Program-made: the position numbers and the translations under genes
DNA from: Actinomycetes bacterium
GTDB taxonomy: Bacteria; Actinomycetota; Thermoleophilia; Gaiellales; Gaiellaceae
Length of the DNA: 33,246 nt
Reading direction: 5' to 3'
NCBI GenBank assembly: GCA_025964535.1
Contig: JAOPYX010000190.1
Span: 1-33,246 of the forward strand
Shown: piece after piece, positions 1 to 8,811 of the stretch
How positions within the stretch are numbered: the first letter of the stretch is position 1
How the letters are laid out: each line of letters opens with the position of its first letter
The notes under the pieces: generated by a model
Seen by the model: only the letters and a program-made list of their open reading frames with translations
Databases searched by the model: none
Told to the model about the DNA's origin: nothing

Positions 1-1191
1 GATCAAGACGGCTTCACCTTCGCCGATGCCGCCGCAGATGGTGACGAGTCCCAGCCCTCCACCGCGACGAGCAAGCTCGAACGCAAGCGTCATGACGAGT
101 CGTGCACCCGTAGCGCCCGTCGGATGCCCGATCGCGACGGCACCGCCGTTCACGTTCGTCTTCTCGCGCAACCGCTCCGCGGCGCGCGCGTCGCCGCCGG
201 CGAGCACGAGCGTGCTCACGAGCGGCACGGCAGCAAACGCTTCGTTGATCTCGATCAGCGCGACGTCGTCGAGGCTTACGCCGGCGCGCTCGAGCACGCG
301 GCGCGCGGCAACGGCCGGAATCGACGCGACCTTCTGCGGCGGCCCGGAGGCCATCGTCGTCGCAAGAACGGTCGCCAGCGGCTGGATGCCGCGGCGCGCG
401 GCCTCCTCTGCCGGCATGAGCACGACACTCGTCGCGCCGGTGCTCAGTCCCGGCGCGTTCCCACCGGTCACCGTCGTGCTGCCGTTCACGGTCGGCAGGC
501 GGCCGAGCGCCTCCAGGCTCGTGTGCGGCCGGGGCGACTCGTCGACGTCGACGCGCCGCACAGCCCCGTCGCCCAGTGGGACGTCGATCGGCGCGATCTC
601 GGGATCGAAGCGTCCATGCGCGACGGCGTCGGCGCACCGCTGCTGGCTCCGCAGCGCCCACTCGTCCTGCTCCTCCCGCCCGATCCCGTATTCCGCCGCC
701 TCGACCGCAGCCTGCACGGCGCGCGGCACGCCGGTGTGCGGGCACGAGATCACGAGTTGGTCGACCAGCTCGATGTTGCCGAGCCGGTTCCCCCACCGCA
801 TGTCCTCGAGAAAATACGGAACCCGGCTGAGATTTTCCGCTCCTCCCGCGAGCGCGACGCCCGCCTCGCCGGCACGGACGGAGCGCACGGCCATGCCGAT
901 CGCCGCCAGCGACGAGCAGCAGGCCCTGTCGACCGTGTACGCGTTCCGCTCCTCGGGGACGCCCGCGCGAAGCGCGACCTGCCGTGCGATCGAGCGGTCG
1001 GAGCCGGGGAAGTTGACGCCGAGTGCGAGCTCGTCGACCTCGTCGGGCCTGATCTCGGCACGTTCGAGTGCGGCCGTGGCAGCGTGGCTGCCGAGCTCGG
1101 GGAGGCTGAGCGAGCGGAGCGCGCCGCCGAACTTTCCGAACGGCGTGCGCGCAGCGCCGACGATCGCAACCGAGTCCTGACGCGTGCTCAT
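1..1191 (-). CDS. Thiolase / acetyl-CoA C-acyltransferase (3' end truncated by window edge)
   Basis: Reverse-strand translation from ATG at 1191: MSTRQDSVAIVGAARTPFGKFGG...; Cys region DRACCSSLAAIG, INEAFAAV and NVNGGAVAIGHPTGATGARL motifs; no stop before window base 1. ATGA overlap with the upstream gene. Confidence 0.93.
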   Translation of the reverse strand, partial: MSTRQDSVAIVGAARTPFGKFGGALRSLSLPELGSHAATAALERAEIRPDEVDELALGVNFPGSDRSIARQVALRAGVPEERNAYTVDRACCSSLAAIGMAVRSVRAGEAGVALAGGAENLSRVPYFLEDMRWGNRLGNIELVDQLVISCPHTGVPRAVQAAVEAAEYGIGREEQDEWALRSQQRCADAVAHGRFDPEIAPIDVPLGDGAVRRVDVDESPRPHTSLEALGRLPTVNGSTTVTGGNAPGLSTGATSVVLMPAEEAARRGIQPLATVLATTMASGPPQKVASIPAVAARRVLERAGVSLDDVALIEINEAFAAVPLVSTLVLAGGDARAAERLREKTNVNGGAVAIGHPTGATGARLVMTLAFELARRGGGLGLVTICGGIGEGEAVLI

Positions 1192-2216
1192 GGAAGCGCC
1201 ACCTCCGCCGACCCGGTGACATGGTCGCCGAGCGAGTTCGTTCCGCGAAGCTCGAGCTCGATGAGCCGGCGTCCTGCACGCTGCTCGCGCGCGCTGACCC
1301 GTCCCGAGAGGCGGAAGGTGTCGTACGGGTAGTTGGGAGCGCCGAGCCGGATCGAGACCCGCTCGAGCGACGCCTCCGGTCCGGCCCATTCGCCGATGAA
1401 GCGCCCGACGAGGCCGTTCGTCGTGAGGATGTTCATGAAGATGTCCGCTGCGCCGGCGGCGACCGCGCGGTCGCGGTCGTGGTGCAGGACGTTGAAGTCA
1501 CGAGAGGCGATGGCGCCGCTGATGATCAGCGTCGGGGTCAGGGGAACCTCCAAGTCCGGAAGCTCGTCGCCGACGCTGACCTCGTCGTAGCGTCGCGTCG
1601 CGGTCGTCACGGGCCCGATCGTGCGCCCGACGACGTCCGTCGGGTTCGCCGAGATCTCCGCCGGACGTGGCACCGGCGCTTCCGAGCGTCGCGCGGCGGG
1701 TCGATAGCGGAGCGAACGAGAGCGCATCGTCCCCACCAGCAGCCCTGCGGCGTCGCGGTACTCCGTCTGCAGCGTGACGAAGAACCCCTCACCCAGGGCG
1801 GTGCTCTTGGGGCCGGCGACATCGGCGATCGTCGACTGCGAGCTGACGCGATCGCCCGGGCGCAAGGGACGGACGTAGGCCTGCTCGCAGTTCGTGGCGA
1901 CCACACCCGTGCATCCTCGGTCCGTGAGCGTCGCCATCAGCTCGGCTTCCGCGGATTCAGGGCCCTCCGGGAGTGGTGCCTGCCGCCGATCGTGCATCGT
2001 CCATGCCTGCAGCATCGTCGGCGGGGCGATGATCCCGCCCCAGCGCGTAGCCGCCGCGAAGTCCGCGTCGAGGTAGACCGGAAGCGAGTCGCCGAGCGCC
2101 TGGCACCAGCAGCGAATCATCCCCTCGTCGACGGCGGCCGGAGACTGCCGGGGAGGCCCCGCGGCGCGGCCGACGTAGTCGAGCAGATCAGCGTTCGTTT
2201 CCAGTGCCGCGGTCAA
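1188..2216 (-). CDS. MaoC-family dehydratase/hydratase with N-terminal FAS1-like dehydratase domain (two hot-dog domains fused)
   Basis: ORF of 342 aa; N-half GGIIAPPTMLQAWTM...CEQAYVRPLRPGDRVSSQSTIADV, C-half YDEVSVGDELPDLEVPLTPTLI..RDFNVLHHDRDRA..; TTG start preceded by GAGGAGGG. Confidence 0.85.
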   Translation of the reverse strand: MTAALETNADLLDYVGRAAGPPRQSPAAVDEGMIRCWCQALGDSLPVYLDADFAAATRWGGIIAPPTMLQAWTMHDRRQAPLPEGPESAEAELMATLTDRGCTGVVATNCEQAYVRPLRPGDRVSSQSTIADVAGPKSTALGEGFFVTLQTEYRDAAGLLVGTMRSRSLRYRPAARRSEAPVPRPAEISANPTDVVGRTIGPVTTATRRYDEVSVGDELPDLEVPLTPTLIISGAIASRDFNVLHHDRDRAVAAGAADIFMNILTTNGLVGRFIGEWAGPEASLERVSIRLGAPNYPYDTFRLSGRVSAREQRAGRRLIELELRGTNSLGDHVTGSAEVALP

Positions 2217-2307
2217 GCGACGCCCTCCTCGTCGAGCCGAGCGGAACCTCTCTCACTATATGGAGAGACTATCCACATCCGCAACGACGTACTAGTATCC
2301 ACTCTCG

Positions 2308-4452
2308 ATGGATGCCGCCGTTGCGGACGCACGTTCACGGGGCACGGCGCCGGCGGAGCGCACCCGCCCGAGCCGCGGCCGCCTGCAGTCGATCCTGACC
2401 GCGAGCACCGTCGCGCTCGTCGGCGCGTCCGACAACTCGCGCTGGTCGCTGACGGCGCACGCGGCGTTGACCGGATACGGGTTTCCGGGAACGCTCTTCC
2501 TCGTTAACCGGCGCGGCGCCCCGGCGCACGGACGTGAGACCTCGACGAGTTGCGTCGCGATCGGACGGCCCATCGATCTCGCCGTCTGCATCGTGAGCGC
2601 GGAATCGCTGCCCGACGCGCTACGTGACGCGGCCGCGGCGGGCGCCAAGGGTGCCATCGCCCTCGCCTCGGGCTTCGGTGAGTCGGGTGCAGCGGGCAGG
2701 CAAGCGCAGGCCGACCTCGTCGCGCTGGCCGACGAGCTCGACATCACGTTCTTCGGGCCGAACTGTCTCGGGTTCCTGAATCTCGTCGACGGCGTATCCG
2801 GGTGGGCATCGCCGCCCCCGGTCCCCGATCCCGAGCCGGGGTCGATCGCGCTCATCTCGCAGAGCGGCGGAATCGCAATCCAGCTGGGACGCTTCTCCGC
2901 GAAGCACGGCATCCGGTTCAGTCACGTCATCTCGACCGGCAACGAGGCGATGGTCGACGCATTCGACGTTGCACGCACGATCGTCGAGGACGAGCGCGTG
3001 CGCTGCATCGCGATGTTCGTCGAGGCGATCGGAGACGCACAGCGGTTCGACGAGCTCACGGCGCGGGCCGCCGAGCTGGACAAGCCGATCGTGATGATGA
3101 AGGTCGGCCGAAGCGCGCTCGCCGCGGAGGTGATCGCGAGTCACACCGGCGCGCTGGCGGGCGACGACGCGCTCATCGATGTCGCGCTGCGCGGCGCCGG
3201 CGTGATCCGCGTCGACTCGCTCGAGGAGCTCGTCGTCACGGCGGGGCTCGTCGCCGGGACCGGACGTCTTCCCGCAGGCAAGCTCGGCGTCGTCTCGATC
3301 TCGGGCGGCGCCTGCGACGTCGTCGTCGACGCCGCCGACACGTTCGGGACACCGCTCGCGGCGTTCTCCGAGCAGACGCAGGCGAGGCTGCGTGAGACCG
3401 GCTCGGCCTACGGCGCCGCGCACAACCCGCTGGACGTCACGGGCGCCGCCGTCGGCGGGCCACAGCTCATGACGGACGCCGTCGAGGCGGTGGCGGCCGA
3501 CCCCGATGTCGGGATCGTCGCGATCGTCGACGTCTTGCCCGACGGCGACCTGCAGCGCAAGCCGAGCGCACGCCTCACGGCCCTCGGCGAGGCTATCTCG
3601 CGCGTGGACAAGCCCTGCGTCGTGATCCATCAGGTGACCCAGGACCTGACCGACGACGCCTCGCGATCGACCGAGGCGATCGGCGTCGACCACCGGATCT
3701 GCGGCATCGACATGGCCGTCAAGGCGATCGGCGGGGCGATGCGCTGGTCGGAGTGGCGTCCACGCCCGATCGATGCGCCGACGGCGCGCATCGCGATCGA
3801 GCCGCGTCCGCTCTCCGAGGCGGAGGCACTCGAGCTGCTGAGCGCCCACGATATTCCCATCGTCCCGCGACGACTCGCAACGAACGCCGACGAAGCGGCC
3901 GCAGCCGCTGTCGAGCTCGGCTACCCCGTCGTCGTCAAGGTGGTCTCACCCGAGATCCTGCACAAGTCCGACATCGGCGGCGTCGCGCTCGACCTGGGCA
4001 GCGAAGCCGACGTCCGCACCGCGTTTGCGCGTGTGACCTCTGCGGCATCGGCCGTCGCCGGCGCGCGCGTCGACGGCGTGCTCGTCGCGCCGATGCGCTC
4101 GGGCGGCGTCGAGCTGATCGCCGGCGTCGTGCGAGATCCGGTCTGGGGCCTCGCACTTGCGGTAGGCCTCGGCGGCGTCTGGGTCAACGTGCTCGACGAC
4201 TCGAGCCTGCGCAGGCTCCCCGTCGACGAGGCGGTCGTGCACGAGATGCTCGGCGAGCTCCGCGGCCGCTCGCTGCTTGAGGGGGCGCGCGGGAGCAAGC
4301 CGGCAGACCTCGCCCGGCTCGCTCAGGTGATCGCCAACCTCGGCAGGCTCGCACTCGCGCTCGGCCCGCGGCTCGAGTCGATCGAAATCAATCCCCTGCG
4401 TGTCGACGGCGCCGAGATCGAAGCGCTCGACGGCGCTGTGACCTGGAGCTGA
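2308..4452 (+). CDS. Acetate--CoA ligase family protein (NDP-forming acyl-CoA synthetase, CoA-binding plus ATP-grasp domains)
   Basis: 714 aa; VALVGASDNSRWSLTAHAAL, FFGPNCLGFLN, ALISQSGGIAIQLG, SHTGALAGDDALID, C-terminal ATP-grasp YPVVVKVVSPEILHKSDIGGVALDL. Confidence 0.92.
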   Translation: MDAAVADARSRGTAPAERTRPSRGRLQSILTASTVALVGASDNSRWSLTAHAALTGYGFPGTLFLVNRRGAPAHGRETSTSCVAIGRPIDLAVCIVSAESLPDALRDAAAAGAKGAIALASGFGESGAAGRQAQADLVALADELDITFFGPNCLGFLNLVDGVSGWASPPPVPDPEPGSIALISQSGGIAIQLGRFSAKHGIRFSHVISTGNEAMVDAFDVARTIVEDERVRCIAMFVEAIGDAQRFDELTARAAELDKPIVMMKVGRSALAAEVIASHTGALAGDDALIDVALRGAGVIRVDSLEELVVTAGLVAGTGRLPAGKLGVVSISGGACDVVVDAADTFGTPLAAFSEQTQARLRETGSAYGAAHNPLDVTGAAVGGPQLMTDAVEAVAADPDVGIVAIVDVLPDGDLQRKPSARLTALGEAISRVDKPCVVIHQVTQDLTDDASRSTEAIGVDHRICGIDMAVKAIGGAMRWSEWRPRPIDAPTARIAIEPRPLSEAEALELLSAHDIPIVPRRLATNADEAAAAAVELGYPVVVKVVSPEILHKSDIGGVALDLGSEADVRTAFARVTSAASAVAGARVDGVLVAPMRSGGVELIAGVVRDPVWGLALAVGLGGVWVNVLDDSSLRRLPVDEAVVHEMLGELRGRSLLEGARGSKPADLARLAQVIANLGRLALALGPRLESIEINPLRVDGAEIEALDGAVTWS

Positions 4453-4462
4453 GGAGGACTAC

Positions 4463-5629
4463 ATGCCGGCGAAAGCCGCCATTGCAGGGCTGGGCATCAC
4501 GGAGATGGGCAAGATCTACGGGCGTTCGGCGATCGACCTCGCCGGAGAGGCGATCGCACTCGCGCTCGACGATGCCGGGCTCGTGAAGTCCGACCTCGAC
4601 GGCCTCCTGGTCAACGCGAACTCACGCTTCGACAATGTCGGGCCCCGACTGCAGATGTCGCTCGGCCTCGAAGATCTCACGCTCGTCAACGTGATGAACT
4701 CCTTCGGGTCGACCGCGGGGATGATGCTCGAGTACGCGTCCTACGCTGTCGACAGCGGCCGCGCAACCGCGGTCGCGTGCGTCTTCGCCGACAACCCGCT
4801 GCAGGAGAAGGTCTCGAGCTCCGCCGCGTATGCCGGGAATCGCTATCGCGGCGCAACGGGAATGGCAGGGCTCCGCACGGCCTACGGATCGTTCGGTGCG
4901 AACCCTTCCTATGCGCTCGGCGCTCGGCGCCACATGCACGAGTACGGCACGACGCAGGACCAGCTCGGGGCGATCGCCGTGGGGCAGCGCCGCTGGGCGC
5001 TGATGAATCCCCGCGCGCAGATGAAGAAGCCGATGACGCTGGACGACTACCACGCGTCGCGCTGGATCGTCGAGCCGTTTCATCTCTTCGACTGCGGCCT
5101 CGTGTCGAACGGAGCCGTCGCGGTGATCGTGACGTCCGCCGAGCGCGCACGCGATCTGCCGAATCGCCCCGTCTACCTCCGCGGCTTCGGTCAGGTCGCA
5201 CCCGGAGACAACCAGTTCGCCGGACGCGACCCGCTGCTCGACACCGGCGCGAAGATCTCCGGTGAGCAGGCGCTGCGACAGGCCGGCATCACGCTCGCGG
5301 ACATCGATCTCGTCCAGCTGTACGACTGTTACACGTACACCGTCCTCGTGACGCTCGAGGACTACGGCTTCTGCGCGAAGGGCGAGGGCGGTCCGTTCGT
5401 CGAGGACGGCAAGCTCGGCCCCGGGGGATCGCTGCCGACCAACACCGGCGGCGGACAGTTGTCCGCGTACTACATGTGGGGCTTCACGCCGATCTCCGAA
5501 GCCGTCATCCAGCTGCGCGGCGAGGGCGGCGAGCGGCAGGTCGAGAAGAGCGACCACGCTCTCGTGAGCGGGAACGGCGGCGTCCTCAACTACCACTCGA
5601 CGACGATCATGAGCACGCACCAGGGCTGA
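4463..5629 (+). CDS. Thiolase-fold protein of the SCP-x/Ltp lipid-transfer family; probable retro-aldolase-like member
   Basis: 388 aa; KAAIAGLGITEMGKIYGRSAIDLAGEA, VQLYDCYTYTVLVTLEDYGFC, LPTNTGGGQLSAYYMWGFTPISEAV, LVSGNGGVLNYHSTTIMS; nucleophilic Cys region reads VNVMNSFGSTAG. Confidence 0.85.
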   Translation: MPAKAAIAGLGITEMGKIYGRSAIDLAGEAIALALDDAGLVKSDLDGLLVNANSRFDNVGPRLQMSLGLEDLTLVNVMNSFGSTAGMMLEYASYAVDSGRATAVACVFADNPLQEKVSSSAAYAGNRYRGATGMAGLRTAYGSFGANPSYALGARRHMHEYGTTQDQLGAIAVGQRRWALMNPRAQMKKPMTLDDYHASRWIVEPFHLFDCGLVSNGAVAVIVTSAERARDLPNRPVYLRGFGQVAPGDNQFAGRDPLLDTGAKISGEQALRQAGITLADIDLVQLYDCYTYTVLVTLEDYGFCAKGEGGPFVEDGKLGPGGSLPTNTGGGQLSAYYMWGFTPISEAVIQLRGEGGERQVEKSDHALVSGNGGVLNYHSTTIMSTHQG

Positions 5630-5641
5630 CGAAGGAGAGCG

Positions 5642-6079
5642 ATGTCGATCACCGAGAGCACCAAGCCGATCCCGATGCCCGACGACGAGTCGCGGCCGTT
5701 CTTCGAAGGCGCGAAGCGCCACGAGCTGATGATCCTGCGCTGCCGTGCGTGCGATCACCCGATGTGGCCGGCGAGCCACGCAGGCTCGCTGCCGGTCAAC
5801 CCGCGCTGCCATAAATGCTTCGCCGCGGAGCTCGACTGGGCCGTTGCGACAGGCAAGGCGACGCTCTACAGCTTCGTGGTCATGCACCAGCCGTATCCCG
5901 GCTTCGAGAACGACGTGCCGTACAACATCGCACTCGTCGAGCTCGAAGAGGGCGTGCGCTGCCTCACCAACGTCGTCGGATGCGACAACTCGGACCTGCG
6001 GATCGGGATGCCCCTCGAAGTCGTCTTCGAGGATCTCAGCGACGAGGTCTCCCTGCCCAAGTTCAGGAGCGCGACATGA
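5642..6079 (+). CDS. OB-fold / zinc-ribbon DUF35 protein
   Basis: 145 aa; CRAC...CHKC zinc-ribbon cysteines followed by an OB-fold-like C-terminus; directly downstream of the thiolase-fold gene. Confidence 0.88.
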   Translation: MSITESTKPIPMPDDESRPFFEGAKRHELMILRCRACDHPMWPASHAGSLPVNPRCHKCFAAELDWAVATGKATLYSFVVMHQPYPGFENDVPYNIALVELEEGVRCLTNVVGCDNSDLRIGMPLEVVFEDLSDEVSLPKFRSAT

Positions 6080-6858
6080 GCTACGAGTACGTCATCTACG
6101 AGAAGAAGGATCGCATCGCCTACGTGACGATCAACCGTCCCGAAGTGATGAACGCGATGAACGCGGCGACGCACGTCGAGTTGCGCGAGATCTGGGAGGA
6201 CTTCAAGCAAGACGACGACGTGTGGGTGGCGATCTTCTCGGGAGCCGGCGATCGTGCGTTCTCGACCGGCAACGACCTGAAGGAGAGCGCGTCGCGCGAC
6301 GAGAAGAGCCGCGCAGCGGAGCGCCCGCCGTTCGCAGGCATGACGAGCAAGTTCGAGTGCTCGAAGCCGATCATCGCCGCGGTGCACGGCTACTGCGTCG
6401 CCGGCGGCTTCGAGACCGCACTCGCATGCGACCTGATCATCGCGGCCGACAACACGCAGTTCTCGCTGCCCGAGGTGAAGGTCGGCCTCGTGGCCGGCGC
6501 CGGCGGGCTGCATCGCCTGGCACAGACCGCTCCGCTCAAGACGACGATGGGGATGGTGCTCACCGGGCGGCGGATGTCGGCCGAGGAGGCGTTCCGGCTC
6601 GGCATCGTGAACGAGGTCGTGCCCGTCGAGGATCTCCTGCCGACGGCCGAGCGCTGGGCGAACGAGATCCTCGCCTGCGCGCCGATCGCGGTCCGGATGA
6701 CGAAGGAAGCCGTGATGGCCGGCCTCGACGTGCCGGTCGGGGACGCGATCGCGCGCGACGTGCGCGAGGTGAAGCCCAAGATTCGAGCGTCGGAGGATTA
6801 CCTCGAGGGCCCCCGGGCGTTCGCCGAGAAGCGAAAGCCGGTCTGGACGGGACGCTAG
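6076..6858 (+). CDS. Enoyl-CoA hydratase/isomerase family protein
   Basis: ATG at 6076 overlapping the previous stop; RIAYVTINRPEVMNAMN, AFSTGNDLKE, VAGGFETALACDLIIAA, LPEVKVGLVAGAGGLHRLAQ. Confidence 0.93.
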   Translation: MSYEYVIYEKKDRIAYVTINRPEVMNAMNAATHVELREIWEDFKQDDDVWVAIFSGAGDRAFSTGNDLKESASRDEKSRAAERPPFAGMTSKFECSKPIIAAVHGYCVAGGFETALACDLIIAADNTQFSLPEVKVGLVAGAGGLHRLAQTAPLKTTMGMVLTGRRMSAEEAFRLGIVNEVVPVEDLLPTAERWANEILACAPIAVRMTKEAVMAGLDVPVGDAIARDVREVKPKIRASEDYLEGPRAFAEKRKPVWTGR

Positions 6859-6860
6859 CG

Positions 6861-7328
6861 ATGACGGGCACGCGCCTCCTCGATCGCCTCGAGGCGATCG
6901 AGGAGATCCGGACGCTGAAAGCGTCGTACTGCCGCTGGGCCGATCGGGGTTACGCATCGGCAGGCGACGACGCCGCGCGCTTCGCCGGGCTTTTCGTAGA
7001 GGGCGCGGTCTGGACGGGCGGTCGCAGCGAGCCGGCCGTCGGTCCCGCGGAGATCGAGGAACGGTTCGCGTCCTTCCGTCCGTTCGGCTTCCACTTCGTG
7101 ACGAACGGCATCGTCGACGTCGACCTCGACGCGGGCCGAGCGACCGCCCGCTGGAGCGCGCTCGCACCGTCGACGGACGACGACGGCAGCGCGCTCTGGA
7201 TCGCCGGCACGTACGACGATGTGCTCGTGTCGACACCGGAGGGCTGGCGCTTTCTCAGCGTCACGTTCACGCCGGCGTTCAGAACGCCGTACGACGACGG
7301 CTGGTCGCGCACTCGCTTCGTCTCCTAG
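6861..7328 (+). CDS. SnoaL-like (NTF2 fold) nuclear transport factor 2 family protein
   Basis: 155 aa; LEAIEEIRTLKASYCRWADRGY..., FHFVTNGIVDVD, AGTYDDVLVSTPEGWRFLSVTF; same length as the convergent paralog. Confidence 0.85.
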   Translation: MTGTRLLDRLEAIEEIRTLKASYCRWADRGYASAGDDAARFAGLFVEGAVWTGGRSEPAVGPAEIEERFASFRPFGFHFVTNGIVDVDLDAGRATARWSALAPSTDDDGSALWIAGTYDDVLVSTPEGWRFLSVTFTPAFRTPYDDGWSRTRFVS

Positions 7329-7336
7329 ACGAAGCG
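7314..7336. repeat. Perfect 10-bp inverted repeat across two overlapping convergent stop codons
   Basis: CGCTTCGTCT-CCT-AGACGAAGCG read directly from the sequence. Confidence 0.9.
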
Positions 7337-7792
7337 GGTCTTCCCCCACCCGTCCTCGTACGGCGTCCGGAAGGCGGCGTGGAACGTCACGCGTGCGAAT
7401 CTCCAACCGTCGTCCGTGCGGACGAACGAGTCGTCGTACGTGCCGGCGAGCCAGACGGCCTGGCCGTCGGACGCGGTCGACGGTACGAGGGCGTGCCAGA
7501 CGCCGGTCGCTCGGTCCCCGTCGAGCTCGATGATCGGATTCGCGACGAGATGCAGCCTGAACCGTCGCGACGACGAGGCGCGCGCGCGAATCGCCTCCCG
7601 TCCCGACACCGGCTCGGCCGAGACCGCCCACACGCCGTCGACAGCGAAGAGCTCTGCGAAGCGCGTCGCGTCGTCGCCGGCCGACTCATACCCGGTGTCG
7701 ATCCAGCGGCAGTAGAGCGCCTTCAGCGTGCGGATCTCCTCGAGGTCGGCGAGACGACGCAGCCGAACGGACGTGTCGTCGACGACGCTCAT
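7325..7792 (-). CDS. SnoaL-like (NTF2 fold) protein, inverted paralog of 6861..7328
   Basis: MSVVDDTSVRLRRLADLEEIRTLKALYCRWIDTGYESAGDDATRFAELF...; about half of residues identical by eye to the neighbour; shared C-terminus TRFV. Confidence 0.85.
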   Translation of the reverse strand: MSVVDDTSVRLRRLADLEEIRTLKALYCRWIDTGYESAGDDATRFAELFAVDGVWAVSAEPVSGREAIRARASSSRRFRLHLVANPIIELDGDRATGVWHALVPSTASDGQAVWLAGTYDDSFVRTDDGWRFARVTFHAAFRTPYEDGWGKTRFV

Positions 7793-8811
7793 GCCGGCGC
7801 CACCTCGATCAGCATCTTCCCGAGGTTCTCGCCGGAGAAGAGCCCGATGAAGGCGGCCGGCGCGTTCTCGATCCCCGACACCGTCGTCTCGGCGTAGCGG
7901 ATCGAACCGGATGCGACGAGCGGCGTCACCTCCTCGAGGAACTCCGGATAGCAGTCGCGATGCGCGCGGCTTCTGACGCCCTGGATCGTCAACTCCTTGG
8001 TGAAGAGCAGATCGAGGTTCGCCGGCCCGGGCGTCGCACGCTCGTCGTTGTAGAGCGACACCGCTCCGCACGCGACGATGCGGCCGCGGAACGCCATGTT
8101 GTCGAGCGCCGCCTGCAGGTGACCGCCGCCGACGTTGTCGAAGTACAGGTCGATGCCATCGGGTGCGAGCGTCGGAAGTGCCTCGTCCACGGGCTGCTCC
8201 CGGTAGTTGAACTGTGCGTCCAGCCCACAACCGGCGAGCCATGCCAGCTTCTCCTGCGAGCCGGCGCTGCAGATCACGCGGCTGCCGCCGCCGGCGGCGA
8301 GCTGTGCCGCGAGGCTGCCGACCGTGCCTGCCGCGGCCGAGACGTAGACGGTCTCGTTCTCACGCGGGCGCCCGAATCGCTGCATCCCGTACCAGGCGGT
8401 GAGGCCGGGCATCCCGAGTACGCCGAGCGCCGTCGAGACAGGCGCCGCCGCCGCGTCGATGCCTCGCACACCGTCGTCGTCGATGCGAATCCGCGCGATC
8501 TCACGCCAGCCGGACTGATGGACGACCCAATCGCCCTCGGCGATTCCGCGTGCCCTCGAGGCGACGACCTGGCCGACCGCGCCGCCGGCGAGCGGCGCGC
8601 CCGCCTGTGACGCCGGCCGGTCGGCGACAGGGCGAACCGTGCTCATCATCATCCGCATGAATGGATCGACCGAGCAATACGCGTTGCGCACGATCGCCTC
8701 GCCGGGCGCGGGATCCCCCACTTCGACCTCGACGACGGCGAAGTCGTCGAGGCTCGGCAGCCCGGTGGGTATCCGAACGAGGCGGACCTCCCGGCTCCGC
8801 AGGAGGGTCAC
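7789..8811 (-). CDS. NADP-dependent MDR-family oxidoreductase (prostaglandin/leukotriene reductase or curcumin reductase-like)
   Basis: 340 aa; NAYCSVDPFMRMMM, VYVSAAAGTVGSLAAQLA, FNYREQP..LAPDGIDLYFDNVGGGHLQAAL; no zinc-ligand signature. Confidence 0.9.
   Translation of the reverse strand: MTLLRSREVRLVRIPTGLPSLDDFAVVEVEVGDPAPGEAIVRNAYCSVDPFMRMMMSTVRPVADRPASQAGAPLAGGAVGQVVASRARGIAEGDWVVHQSGWREIARIRIDDDGVRGIDAAAAPVSTALGVLGMPGLTAWYGMQRFGRPRENETVYVSAAAGTVGSLAAQLAAGGGSRVICSAGSQEKLAWLAGCGLDAQFNYREQPVDEALPTLAPDGIDLYFDNVGGGHLQAALDNMAFRGRIVACGAVSLYNDERATPGPANLDLLFTKELTIQGVRSRAHRDCYPEFLEEVTPLVASGSIRYAETTVSGIENAPAAFIGLFSGENLGKMLIEVAPA

Noticed and set aside
14-1279. Long antisense and alternate-frame ORFs throughout the track (for example 14..1279 -, 124..1332 +, 2620..3849 -, 4622..5887 -, 26236..28722 -)
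   Set aside because: They are Arg/Ala/Asp/Gly-rich shadow ORFs expected in GC-rich DNA, overlap clearly conserved genes on the correct frame and show no family motifs.
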